DNA of 8,091 nucleotides from Armatimonadota bacterium (lineage in GTDB: Bacteria > Armatimonadota > SYMT01): assembly GCA_020696885.1 (NCBI GenBank), contig JAJFMS010000108.1:1-8091 (forward strand). Reading direction: 5' to 3'. Positions 1-5,450 of the stretch are shown here, piece after piece; position 1 is the stretch's first letter, and each line of letters opens with the position of its first letter. Under the pieces are notes generated by a model. The model searched no databases and had not been told where the DNA came from. It saw nothing but the letters and a program-made list of their open reading frames with translations. The translations under genes were made by a program, and so were the position numbers.

Positions 1-708
1 GGAGAAGTCGGTGGCGCGGAGCAGGGTCACGTTCACGCCCGGGAGAGGCGGCGAGTAGCGGACCTGGAGGCTCGGAACGCGGGGTTTCGCGGCGAGACCC
101 GCGGGCACCGGGACACGCGATCCGGCCATGCGAACCAGCTTCAGGCGCACCCCTTCGCGCATGACCGTGGAGGCGTGAGCGTTCGCCACCTCCGCTTTGC
201 GGGGCTTGGGAACTTCTACGAGGGGTACAGTCCACAGCTCGCTGGGCCGGAACACGTCCCAGAACTCGTACGGCAGGTAGCGGCTGCTGCGCGCCAGCTC
301 CAATTGGAAGCGCCAGCCGGATTCAGCGCGCGGCTGGGGGTCCGGAAAGGCGATGCAGCCTTCCCCGTTCCGGCCAAAATGGCTCACCACGCGGGTGGGG
401 ACCCACGAACGGCCGTTGGCGCCGTGAATCCGTACCTGCTGCGGCAGCCACAGGCGAGAGGGCGCCCCGTCTACCATGAGCCGGAGGTCGATCCGGGTCC
501 AGCGAGGCTCGCGTCCGGTCGCCGTGGTACGGAGGTCCTTGCCGCTGACCCCGGTGCGGACCCCGGCCAGCGTGACCTCCACCTGGCCGCTCTTCGGCTC
601 CGCCGTCACTCCGGCGGCGGCGCGCTCCTCGGCGGCGCCCCGGGCGGAGTGCAGCGCGGCAAGCGAGAGGAGCGCGGTGAGCAGCGCTCGATGGCGACGG
701 GTGGACAT
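1..708 (-). CDS. Exported hypothetical protein, partial (C-terminus beyond window)
   Basis: An uninterrupted reading frame of 236 codons runs from an ATG at 708 leftward off the window edge. The N-terminus has a basic start (MSTRRHRALL) and a hydrophobic stretch to about residue 22 ending in SARGAA, a standard Sec signal peptide. An AGGGG sequence lies about 10 bases upstream of the ATG. The mature part is rich in Trp, Arg and Pro, with short hydrophobic stretches suggesting beta structure (for example WTRIDLRLMVDG near residue 70, then RLWLPQQVRIHGANG, and WRFQLELARSSRYLPYEFW near 135-155). I do not recognise the family. It is probably a secreted or periplasmic beta-sandwich protein. It is divergent from the downstream marR gene with about 150 bp between their starts. 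The window cuts it, so length and C-terminal domains are unknown. Confidence 0.75.
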   Translation of the reverse strand, partial: MSTRRHRALLTALLSLAALHSARGAAEERAAAGVTAEPKSGQVEVTLAGVRTGVSGKDLRTTATGREPRWTRIDLRLMVDGAPSRLWLPQQVRIHGANGRSWVPTRVVSHFGRNGEGCIAFPDPQPRAESGWRFQLELARSSRYLPYEFWDVFRPSELWTVPLVEVPKPRKAEVANAHASTVMREGVRLKLVRMAGSRVPVPAGLAAKPRVPSLQVRYSPPLPGVNVTLLRATDFS

Positions 709-829
709 ACTGGTGGATCCCCTGGGTTGTTCGCGCCTGTACAGCCGGCCGGCCTCTAGCCCACGTGGATCATCGGCAGAAGGTGGGGCTGATTACAGGG
801 TATTCGTCGGAGAGACTTTTCGGATTTAG

Positions 830-858
830 TTTACAAATGAATTGTTCTCTGCTAATAT
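830..858 (+). promoter_or_regulatory. Predicted marR promoter (-35 TTTACA, 17 bp, -10 TAATAT)
   Basis: TTTACA at 830-835 and TAATAT at 853-858 are separated by 17 bp, close to the sigma-70 consensus and set in an AT-rich island in otherwise GC-rich DNA. The -10 box directly abuts the ATG at 859, so transcription would be expected to begin near 865. That is an in-frame GTG, the third codon of the longest plausible reading frame. This makes a leaderless mRNA plausible. The assignment rests on sequence match only. Confidence 0.55.
833..845. promoter_or_regulatory. Candidate MarR operator in the marR promoter
   Basis: ACAAATGAATTGT is a near-perfect palindrome (ACAA/TTGT arms around five bases). 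It resembles the ACAATTNAATTGT type of site known for OhrR-like MarR proteins, with one difference. It sits between the -35 and -10 boxes, where a bound dimer would block RNA polymerase. Autorepression by the adjacent MarR protein is the natural inference. ATTGTTC, which includes its right half, recurs inverted in the palindrome before the pirin gene. Confidence 0.5.
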
Positions 859-1305
859 ATGGACGTGAACAACGGCTATGACTATCGCACCACTCCCACC
901 ATGCGGCTGCTCCGGGCGCTGGTGGAGGCGAACGACTGGCTGCGGAAGCTGGACGACGAGCGCATCCGCACCTATGGCCTGAGCACGGCAGAGTTCGATT
1001 GCCTGGTGACCCTGGGGGTGGAGCAACCGCTTCGTATGTGCGATCTGGCACAGCGGTCGCTCCTGACCAAGAGCCACACTACCCAGATCATGAAGCAGAT
1101 GGAGGCGAAGTCGCTGGTCAACCGCCAGCGCAGCCGCCAGAGCGAGCGAGAGGTGCTGGTCTCGCTGACCCCGGAGGGAGAGGAGCTGTTCAACAGGGTG
1201 TATCCGGTCCAGTACGAGTTCCTGAAAGAGCTGTTCGGCAGCCGATTGACCGCCGCCGAACAGGAAGAGCTCACCCGGCTGCTGCGAAAGCTGGCCGACG
1301 GGTAG
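859..1305 (+). CDS. MarR-family transcriptional regulator
   Basis: A protein of 148 residues, normal for a MarR dimer repressor. It has an N-terminal dimerisation helix (about 15-38), a winged helix-turn-helix beginning LSTAEFDCLVTLG (41-53), a recognition-helix region LLTKSHTTQIMKQMEAKSLV (69-88), a basic wing (RQRSRQSEREV, 89-99), the family signature VSLTPEGEEL (101-110), and a C-terminal dimerisation helix. It probably represses itself and the pirin gene that follows 55 bp later in the same direction. There are cysteines at 48 and 61 but none in the N-terminal helix, so the classical OhrR one-Cys sensor position is absent; redox or quinone sensing is only a guess. The start is uncertain. 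No Shine-Dalgarno precedes ATG 859, and the -10 box abuts it, so GTG 865 on a leaderless transcript or ATG 901 are alternatives. Confidence 0.9.
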   Translation: MDVNNGYDYRTTPTMRLLRALVEANDWLRKLDDERIRTYGLSTAEFDCLVTLGVEQPLRMCDLAQRSLLTKSHTTQIMKQMEAKSLVNRQRSRQSEREVLVSLTPEGEELFNRVYPVQYEFLKELFGSRLTAAEQEELTRLLRKLADG

Positions 1306-1328
1306 GCGAGCTTTTTATTTGTCAACTA

Positions 1329-1344
1329 TGTTCAAAATTGAACA
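1329..1344. promoter_or_regulatory. Candidate MarR operator upstream of pirin gene
   Basis: TGTTCAA-AA-TTGAACA is a perfect inverted repeat with 7-bp arms and a 2-bp centre. It lies in the 55-bp gap between marR and the pirin gene. A weak promoter can be drawn around it: TTGTCA at 1319-1324 and AACAAT at 1341-1346, spacing 16 bp. As at the marR promoter, the palindrome occupies the promoter core. The minus strand reads ATTGTTC at 1346-1340, the heptamer also found at 841-847 in the marR operator. Control of the pirin gene by the adjacent MarR protein is inferred. Confidence 0.5.
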
Positions 1345-1360
1345 ATACAGGAGAGAACAG

Positions 1361-2059
1361 ATGATCACGATTCGACCGGCCGGCGAGCGCGGCCATGCGG
1401 ACCACGGGTGGCTGAATACCTACCACACCTTCTCATTCGCGAGCTATCACGATCCGAGCCACATGGGGTTCCGGGCGCTGCGCGTCATCAATGAGGACTG
1501 GGTGCGGGCCGGCGCCGGATTCGGCACGCATCCGCACCGGGACATGGAGATCATCACCTACGTGCTGGAAGGGGCTCTGGAGCACCGGGACAGCATGGGG
1601 AACACCTCCGTGATCCGCCCGGGCGAGGTGCAGCGGATGAGCGCCGGGAGCGGGGTGACCCACAGCGAGTACAACCAGTCGCCGAGCGAGGACGTGCACC
1701 TGATGCAGATCTGGCTGCTGCCGGGTGAGAAGGGGATCAAGCCGAGCTACGAGCAGCAACTGTTCCCGGCCGAGGAGAAGCGGGGCCGGCTGCGGCTGGT
1801 GGCCTCGCCCGAGGGCCGCGACAACTCGGTGACCATCCACCAGGACGCCGAGCTGTATGTAACGCTGCTGGAGCCGGGTGAGACCGTCTCGCACGCCCTC
1901 CGTCCGGAGCGGCATGCCTGGGTCCAGGTGGCCCGCGGTGCGGTAACGCTGAACGGAATGTCGCTCCAGGCCGGCGACGGCGCCGCGGTCAGCGCGGAAG
2001 AGCGGTTGGAGATCACCGGCGCCGAGTCCGCCGAAGTGCTGGTGTTCGACCTGGCCTAG
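1361..2059 (+). CDS. Pirin-family bicupin, quercetin 2,3-dioxygenase-like
   Basis: A protein of 232 residues, the same size as E. coli YhhW (231). The ATG at 1361 is chosen because AGGAGA (1349-1354) precedes it by six bases and the protein then begins MITIRPAGERG, typical of pirins; upstream TTG and ATG codons would run through the operator. The N-terminal cupin has the metal ligands in the family's usual places: HPHRDMEIITYVLEG with H57 and H59, and GSGVTHSEYN with H101 and E103. The C-terminal cupin (about 135-232) lacks this set, as is normal. Bacterial pirins of this type bind a transition metal in the cytoplasm and some cleave quercetin in vitro; the natural substrate is usually unknown. 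Pairing with a MarR regulator suggests induction by a phenolic, quinone or oxidative stress signal. Pirin assignment is firm; the reaction is inferred. Confidence 0.92.
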   Translation: MITIRPAGERGHADHGWLNTYHTFSFASYHDPSHMGFRALRVINEDWVRAGAGFGTHPHRDMEIITYVLEGALEHRDSMGNTSVIRPGEVQRMSAGSGVTHSEYNQSPSEDVHLMQIWLLPGEKGIKPSYEQQLFPAEEKRGRLRLVASPEGRDNSVTIHQDAELYVTLLEPGETVSHALRPERHAWVQVARGAVTLNGMSLQAGDGAAVSAEERLEITGAESAEVLVFDLA

Positions 2060-2084
2060 CTTGCCGACCGCCAGGAGAGGTAAG

Positions 2085-2116
2085 CTCCGGCCACCACGAT
2101 CGCGTGGTGGCCGGAG
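2085..2116. terminator. Strong hairpin downstream of pirin gene
   Basis: A perfect 14-bp stem with a 4-base ATCG loop begins 26 bases after the pirin stop codon. It is very GC-rich and stable. Only a weak T-containing tract (GTTCATCGTT) follows, so it is either a terminator without a good U-run or an mRNA 3'-end stabiliser. Confidence 0.6.
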
Positions 2117-2149
2117 GTTCATCGTTGGTGGCGGCTCTGCCCCTCCGTT

Positions 2150-2223
2150 ATTGCGAAGCGCCCGCCGACCCTTTCGGTCTTCGCCGTGTTTCCGTGGCGC
2201 TGTGGCAATCCCGAAGGTTGAGC
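2150..2223 (+). repeat. Dispersed palindromic repeat, copy A
   Basis: A 74-base element with the same length as copy B near the right end of the window. The first 14 and roughly the last 44 bases are nearly identical; the central ~16 bases diverge. The ends pair: ATTGC (2150-2154) with GCAAT (2205-2209), and AGCGCC (2157-2162) with GGCGCT (2196-2201), leaving an internal GA/GTG bulge. CCCGAAGGTTGAGC follows on the 3' side. It lies between the pirin hairpin and the amidase gene. Confidence 0.8.
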
Positions 2224-2329
2224 CGTGCCCGGCCTGCCTACTGCGGATTTCGGGCTTCTGCCACCTATAGGTAGTTCGTCCGACCCGTTCAGGAGGAACC
2301 CGCACCCGGCCCGAGAGAATCGCTATCCG

Positions 2330-3826
2330 ATGCTGTACCAAACTCCCCGCTACACTCACTGGCGGCTCCTGATAGGCGCCACCGGCGCCAGTCTCTTGCT
2401 TGCCGCCGGCGCCGTGGGCCAGGTGCCCCCGCGCGACCCGGCCACCGAGTCGCCCGATGAGCCGGGCGCGATCTGGGCTCCCGCGGCTTCTACCAACTTC
2501 GCCCAGGCGAACCGGCCGGCGGAGCGTCCGATCCAGTTCGTGGTGATCCACGACATCGAGGGGCCGGCGGAGTCCGCCGTGCGGTGGTTCCAGAACCCGA
2601 TGGCTAAAGTCAGCGCCCACTACGTGGTGGGCGGGACCAACGGCGCCCGCGTGTGGCAGCAGGTGAAGGAGCGGGACATCGGCTGGCACGCCGGGAACTC
2701 GGACATCAATGGGCGCTCCATCGGCATCGAGCATGACGGCTATGCCTATCGTCCGGGCTTCTTCAACCAGGACCTTTACGAGGCGTCCGCGCGGCTGGTG
2801 CGGTCGATCACCGCCCGGTACCAGATCCCGCGTGATCGGCAGCACATCATCGCGCATGCCGAAGTGCCGCACCCTACCGACCCCACTAAGTTCGGCGGCC
2901 GGAGCGCGCACACGGACCCCGGACCGTTCTGGGACTGGGATTACTACATGACGCTGGTACGCAACGACGCCCTCCTGGAGCAGTTGGCCGCGCCGGTGAT
3001 CATCCACCCCGGGGAGAAGGCGCAGGTCAGCCTGAGCATGACCAACACCGGCGACGAGCCGTGGCCTGCGCTGCCGACCGCTCGCCGCGACTCCGGCTCC
3101 GGCGTCGTCTACGTGGGTGTGCGGCCCCAGCAGCCGTTCCCGCTTGCCGCCAGCAGTCCTCTCTACGACGCGCCGACGTGGACCAGCCCGCGGTTCATCG
3201 GCACACCGCAGGCGAAGGCGGCCACACCGCCCGGAGGGTCTAGCTCCCTCAGCTTTACGGTCGCTGGCCCGCGAGCGCTGGGGGCACTGGAGGAGCAGCT
3301 CCGCCTGGTGCGGGTGTCGGCAGCGCCCCGGCTGCCGGTACCGTTCGGTCCCACGCTTACGCTGCGGATGCTGGTGGAGCCCTGGTCGCTGGAGGTCGCG
3401 CCCACTGGACCCGGGTTCGCGGCTCCGGGGTGGCAGCCGGAGTTACAGGACGGGCGAACGGTTCTCTCGCAGCGGTTCGGCGGGAAGCGAGATCAGCCGG
3501 TTGCGCCCGCCACGTGGAAAGTGGCCCTGCCGATCAGCGGCGAGTGGGAGATCCAGGCGCGCTGGGAAGGCAAGTCCGGGCGAGCCCGCGGTGCGGTCTA
3601 CGAGATTGCCGCGGCGGACGGCGCGCAGCAGGTGACGGTGAGCCAGCGGAAGGACGCCGGTTGGAAGTCGCTCGGCCGGTTCCGCTTCGACGGCGCGAAG
3701 CCGCAGGCGATGGTGACTCTGTCCGCGGAGCCGAACCGCTCCGGAACCGTGGTGGCGGATGGGCTCCGGTTCGTGGGCCCGTTCCCGGCGGAGACCACGC
3801 CCGCGGAGCGAACGAGCGCCAGGTGA
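2330..3826 (+). CDS. Secreted N-acetylmuramoyl-L-alanine amidase (Amidase_2/PGRP fold) with C-terminal beta domains
   Basis: A 498-residue protein. ATG 2330 is chosen because it puts a signal peptide (hydrophobic 12-31, LLIGATGASLLLAAGAVG) at the N-terminus; the frame is open further upstream but reads as non-coding. The amidase domain spans about 65-210. By comparison with AmpD/T7 lysozyme, the zinc ligands are H74 (VVIHDIEG), H176 (IIAHAEVP) and D196 (HTDPGPFWDW), and the catalytic acid is E134 (SIGIEHDG). All are present, so the enzyme should cleave the MurNAc-L-Ala bond of peptidoglycan or its fragments outside the cytoplasm. Residues 220-350 look like an Ig-type domain (PGEKAQVSLSMTNTGDEPW, then PGGSSSLSFTVAGP). 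Residues 365-484 resemble a golvesin/Xly C-terminal-like domain ending VVADGLRFVGP; both may aid cell-wall or surface binding. A strong AGGAGG (2291-2296) lies 33 bases upstream with no start codon near it, so the exact initiation signal is unclear. Confidence 0.9.
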   Translation: MLYQTPRYTHWRLLIGATGASLLLAAGAVGQVPPRDPATESPDEPGAIWAPAASTNFAQANRPAERPIQFVVIHDIEGPAESAVRWFQNPMAKVSAHYVVGGTNGARVWQQVKERDIGWHAGNSDINGRSIGIEHDGYAYRPGFFNQDLYEASARLVRSITARYQIPRDRQHIIAHAEVPHPTDPTKFGGRSAHTDPGPFWDWDYYMTLVRNDALLEQLAAPVIIHPGEKAQVSLSMTNTGDEPWPALPTARRDSGSGVVYVGVRPQQPFPLAASSPLYDAPTWTSPRFIGTPQAKAATPPGGSSSLSFTVAGPRALGALEEQLRLVRVSAAPRLPVPFGPTLTLRMLVEPWSLEVAPTGPGFAAPGWQPELQDGRTVLSQRFGGKRDQPVAPATWKVALPISGEWEIQARWEGKSGRARGAVYEIAAADGAQQVTVSQRKDAGWKSLGRFRFDGAKPQAMVTLSAEPNRSGTVVADGLRFVGPFPAETTPAERTSAR

Positions 3827-3895
3827 CGGAGTGATCAGCACAGCGTAGGTAGAACGGTATAGAGACCCCCTCGTTGCGCAATCGGAGTTACCGGT

Positions 3896-3920
3896 TGCCC
3901 TGTGCGCCCTCCCCAGGGCA
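3896..3920 (+). promoter_or_regulatory. Hairpin touching the ribosome-binding site of the metal-binding protein gene
   Basis: TGCCCTG (3896-3902) pairs with CAGGGCA (3914-3920) around an 11-base loop. The last base is the first A of the AGGAG Shine-Dalgarno (3920-3924), which is 8 bases before the ATG. Such a hairpin could modulate translation, but there is no direct evidence of regulation and a short chance stem is possible in GC-rich DNA. Confidence 0.3.
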
Positions 3921-3932
3921 GGAGTAGCCCCG

Positions 3933-4418
3933 ATGAAACGATTCGTACTGGCGACACTCGCCACCGGCCTGCTGGCCGTCTCCGCCTACGCCGCCGACGT
4001 CAAGGTGACCGGTATCCACAACTGCTGCGGTCAGTGTGCGAAGGGCATCAACACGGCCCTTTCCGCCGTCGGCGCCACCAACGTCAACGCGACGTCCACC
4101 GAAGTCACCTTCAGCGCGGCTGATGGCGATAAGGCCGTGAAAGCGCTGTTCGACGCCGGCTACGCCGGCAAGGTGACCGGCGCCAAGACCCCCGAGGTGG
4201 CCAAGACCGAGCCGACCAAGGCGCTGAAGCTGGACGCGATCCACAACTGCTGCGGCGGCTGCACCACCGCCATCAAGGATGCCGTGAAGCCGTTCGGCGC
4301 CACGACGATCAAGCCGAAGGACACCGTGTTCACGATCACCTCGGACAAAGACATCGACGCGCAGGCCGTGCTGAAGGCGCTCCGCGAGGCGGGCTACAAC
4401 GCGAAGGTCGTGAAGTAA
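3933..4418 (+). CDS. Exported protein with two heavy-metal-associated (HMA-like) domains
   Basis: A 161-residue protein. ATG 3933 has AGGAG eight bases upstream and begins a clear signal peptide, MKRFVLATLATGLLAVSAYA, with cleavage likely after A20. The mature protein is a tandem duplication. Domain 1 (about 22-83) has IHNCCGQC with C31, C32 and C35; domain 2 (about 98-160) has IHNCCGGC with C106, C107 and C110. Both share GAT about 16 residues after the motif and end KAL..AGY. Ordinary HMA domains such as CopZ or Atx1 use MxCxxC in the cytoplasm; here an extra Cys and a preceding His-Asn change the site. It probably binds a soft metal ion in the periplasm or cell envelope. No metal ATPase or metal-sensing regulator gene is adjacent, so the partner is unknown. 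It follows the amidase gene by about 106 bp and likely has its own promoter; its own terminator follows. Confidence 0.85.
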   Translation: MKRFVLATLATGLLAVSAYAADVKVTGIHNCCGQCAKGINTALSAVGATNVNATSTEVTFSAADGDKAVKALFDAGYAGKVTGAKTPEVAKTEPTKALKLDAIHNCCGGCTTAIKDAVKPFGATTIKPKDTVFTITSDKDIDAQAVLKALREAGYNAKVVK

Positions 4419-4444
4419 CCTTCCACTCCGTTCGGATGTGAGAA

Positions 4445-4488
4445 CGGGCAGGTGCACCGGTCAGTCGGTACACCTGCCCGATTTTGTT
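4445..4488 (+). terminator. Intrinsic terminator after the metal-binding protein gene
   Basis: CGGGCAGGTG (4445-4454) pairs perfectly with CACCTGCCCG (4471-4480). Inside, ACCG/CGGT continues the stem past one mismatch to a 6-base loop, and ATTTTGTT follows directly. This is a textbook Rho-independent terminator, 27 bases after the stop codon. Confidence 0.88.
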
Positions 4489-4514
4489 GCTCTGGCGGAG
4501 CCCACGGTGGGCGT

Positions 4515-4592
4515 GGTACGGGGAGGTTGCGAGGCTTGGAAGCCTCGCACTCCATACGCGTCGAGCGGCAACCAGGGTAAGAACCCGGTGGG
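4515..4592 (+). repeat. Palindromic intergenic repeat, copy 1
   Basis: A 78-base unit directly repeated at 4663-4740. It begins GGTACGGGGAGGTTGC, contains a perfect hairpin TGCGAGGCTT-GG-AAGCCTCGCA (4528-4549), then an ACTCCATAC-type segment, CGAGCGGCA, and a tail ending CGGTGGG. It has no coding content and starts shortly after the terminator of the preceding gene. Confidence 0.85.
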
Positions 4593-4594
4593 TC

Positions 4595-4656
4595 CTGGAC
4601 CTTGTTATCCGGCTTGTCCGACGTGTATGGAGTGCGGAGCTTCCAAGCTCCGCACT
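4595..4656 (-). repeat. Palindromic intergenic repeat, copy 2 (inverted)
   Basis: Read on the minus strand this is a diverged copy of the flanking units. The core AGTGCGGAGCTT-CC-AAGCTCCGCACT (4631-4656) is a perfect 12-bp inverted repeat corresponding to the TGCGAGGCTT/AAGCCTCGCA hairpin of the other copies. It is followed on the minus strand by ACTCCATACACGTCGG, matching ACTCCATACGCGTCGA of copy 1. The tail is less similar, so the left boundary is approximate. Confidence 0.75.
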
Positions 4657-4662
4657 GGTCCC

Positions 4663-4740
4663 GGTACGGGGAAGGTTGCGAGGCTTGGAAGCCTCGCACT
4701 CCGTATACTTCGAGCGGCAGCCCCGGTTAGAACCAGTGGG
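4663..4740 (+). repeat. Palindromic intergenic repeat, copy 3
   Basis: A 78-base direct repeat of 4515-4592 with few differences in the first 56 bases and more in the tail. The hairpin TGCGAGGCTT-GG-AAGCCTCGCA (4677-4698) is unchanged from copy 1. The unit ends two bases before the stop codon of the minus-strand gene to its right, so the three copies fill nearly all of the gap between two convergent genes. Confidence 0.85.
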
Positions 4741-4741
4741 C

Positions 4742-5149
4742 TTACCGCGCCGGTTCCACGTTGAACTGCTGAATCGTCTTGCTGCGGGTGGTAGCCTGGA
4801 GGACCTTCCCATCATCCCCGATGATGAACTCCAGTTGGGATCCGTCCGGCCGCACGTAGATCCACATGATCCCCTCCGTGTCCTTCAGTCCGGGCGCGAT
4901 GGCTATGAGGCGCACAGTCTTGACTGACGACGGCGCGCCGTGCAGCCGGATCACGTCCAGGAAGGGACGGTTCAGACGCACGCCGGAGGCCGTTGCCTCT
5001 GGCTTCGCCGGGGCGGGCCTGGGCGCTGCGGCCTTAGGGAGGTCGGCGTTTGGTGGTTGGCGATCCGGGGGCTGTTCGGCCCGGACGGGGACGGCGGCGG
5101 TGAGGGTTAACAGGAAGAGGCCCAGCCCGGCAGTTGACACGTGTTTCAT
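4742..5149 (-). CDS. Small exported protein, possible BamE/SmpA-like fold
   Basis: A 135-residue protein starting at ATG 5149, with AAGGAG nine bases upstream. An upstream extension of the frame is open but reads through the serine-hydrolase remnant in another frame, so it is not used. The signal peptide is MKHVSTAGLGLFLLTLTAAV to about A24. A Pro/Ala-rich linker (25-55) follows. The C-terminal domain (56-131) reads FLDVIRLHGAPSS, then GIMWIYVRPDGSQLEFIIGDDGKVLQA. The pattern 'start helix, GxP, W.Y, hydrophobic strand, DGKV' resembles the BamE/SmpA/OmlA fold, but the match is weak and made by eye. It has no lipobox cysteine, unlike true BamE lipoproteins. Function unknown; it is expected outside the cytoplasm. 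Its stop codon is two bases from a repeat element. Confidence 0.75.
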   Translation of the reverse strand: MKHVSTAGLGLFLLTLTAAVPVRAEQPPDRQPPNADLPKAAAPRPAPAKPEATASGVRLNRPFLDVIRLHGAPSSVKTVRLIAIAPGLKDTEGIMWIYVRPDGSQLEFIIGDDGKVLQATTRSKTIQQFNVEPAR

Positions 5150-5239
5150 GGCAAACCGCTCCTTCCGCGGGTGCAGGTTGCGGAGCTGCTCGTCCGCTCC
5201 TCGTTCTGACTTCCGCTCTACGGACGCAGTTCCCAGAAA

Positions 5240-5252
5240 ACCCGCGAGCGGG
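5240..5252 (-). terminator. Possible terminator of the serine-hydrolase remnant
   Basis: On the minus strand CCCG-CTCG-CGGG is followed at once by TTTTC, eleven bases beyond the TGA at 5263-5265. The stem is short (4 bp), so this is a weak candidate. Its position just after a gene's stop supports the idea that the remnant was once a real transcribed gene. Confidence 0.4.
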
Positions 5253-5262
5253 AATCCACTGA

Positions 5263-5442
5263 TCAGGGAGATGCTGCCTTGAACGCCCGGTTCACCACGC
5301 CGTTGCGCAGGGCGACCGTTTTCTCGGACGAGGGCGGCGACTGCGTGGTGATGAACATCACCGCGCGCTTGCCGGCCGGGTCCGCCACGCCGATGACGGT
5401 GTCGATTCCCGCGTGGCCGAAGATCTCCGGCGCGGTTTGGTC
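5263..5442 (-). pseudogene. C-terminal remnant of a beta-lactamase-family serine hydrolase
   Basis: On the minus strand, a frame ending in TGA at 5263-5265 reads APEIFGHAGIDTVIGVADP, then RAVMFITTQSPPS, then LRNGVVNRAFKA. This is the typical C-terminus of class C beta-lactamase/esterase-type serine hydrolases: the (F)GH.G motif that forms part of the active site, a DP turn, a hydrophobic strand ending in a T/N-x turn, and a final helix. The catalytic SxxK and YxN regions, expected some 200-300 residues upstream, are missing. Right of about 5442 the sequence belongs to a plus-strand reading frame instead. There is no start codon with a ribosome site. It is therefore most likely the 3' stump of a gene cut by a deletion or rearrangement; an assembly error is an alternative. 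Confidence 0.7.
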
Positions 5443-5450
5443 CCGCGGAG

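Noticed and set aside
175..759. Plus-strand frames over the left-edge gene
   Set aside because: The minus strand carries a start with ribosome site and signal peptide and an unbroken 236-codon frame; the plus frames are low-complexity mirrors.
744..768. Perfect palindromes GCCGGCCGGC and CCACGTGG upstream of the left-edge gene
   Set aside because: Short palindromes of G and C are common by chance in this base composition, and neither sits at a recognisable promoter.
859..1305. Calling the MarR protein OhrR
   Set aside because: The operator resembles OhrR sites, but the protein lacks the N-terminal sensor cysteine and no organic hydroperoxide resistance gene is adjacent.
1433..3007. A 524-codon open frame on the minus strand
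   Set aside because: It lies antisense to both the pirin gene and the amidase gene, which have clear family motifs. Its His/Arg/Val/Leu-rich composition is typical of the mirror frame of GC-rich genes.
3858..3863. TATAGA as the -10 box of the metal-binding protein gene
   Set aside because: No acceptable -35 sequence is found at the right distance, so I did not list it as a promoter.
4515..4740. Possible CRISPR array
   Set aside because: There are only three copies, one inverted, the units are 78 bases with imperfect tails, and there are no regular spacers or cas genes.
4336..4927. Several overlapping frames of 100-160 codons across the repeat region
   Set aside because: They owe their length to the repeated GC-rich units and show the same translated repeats in different frames; none has a ribosome site or family motif.
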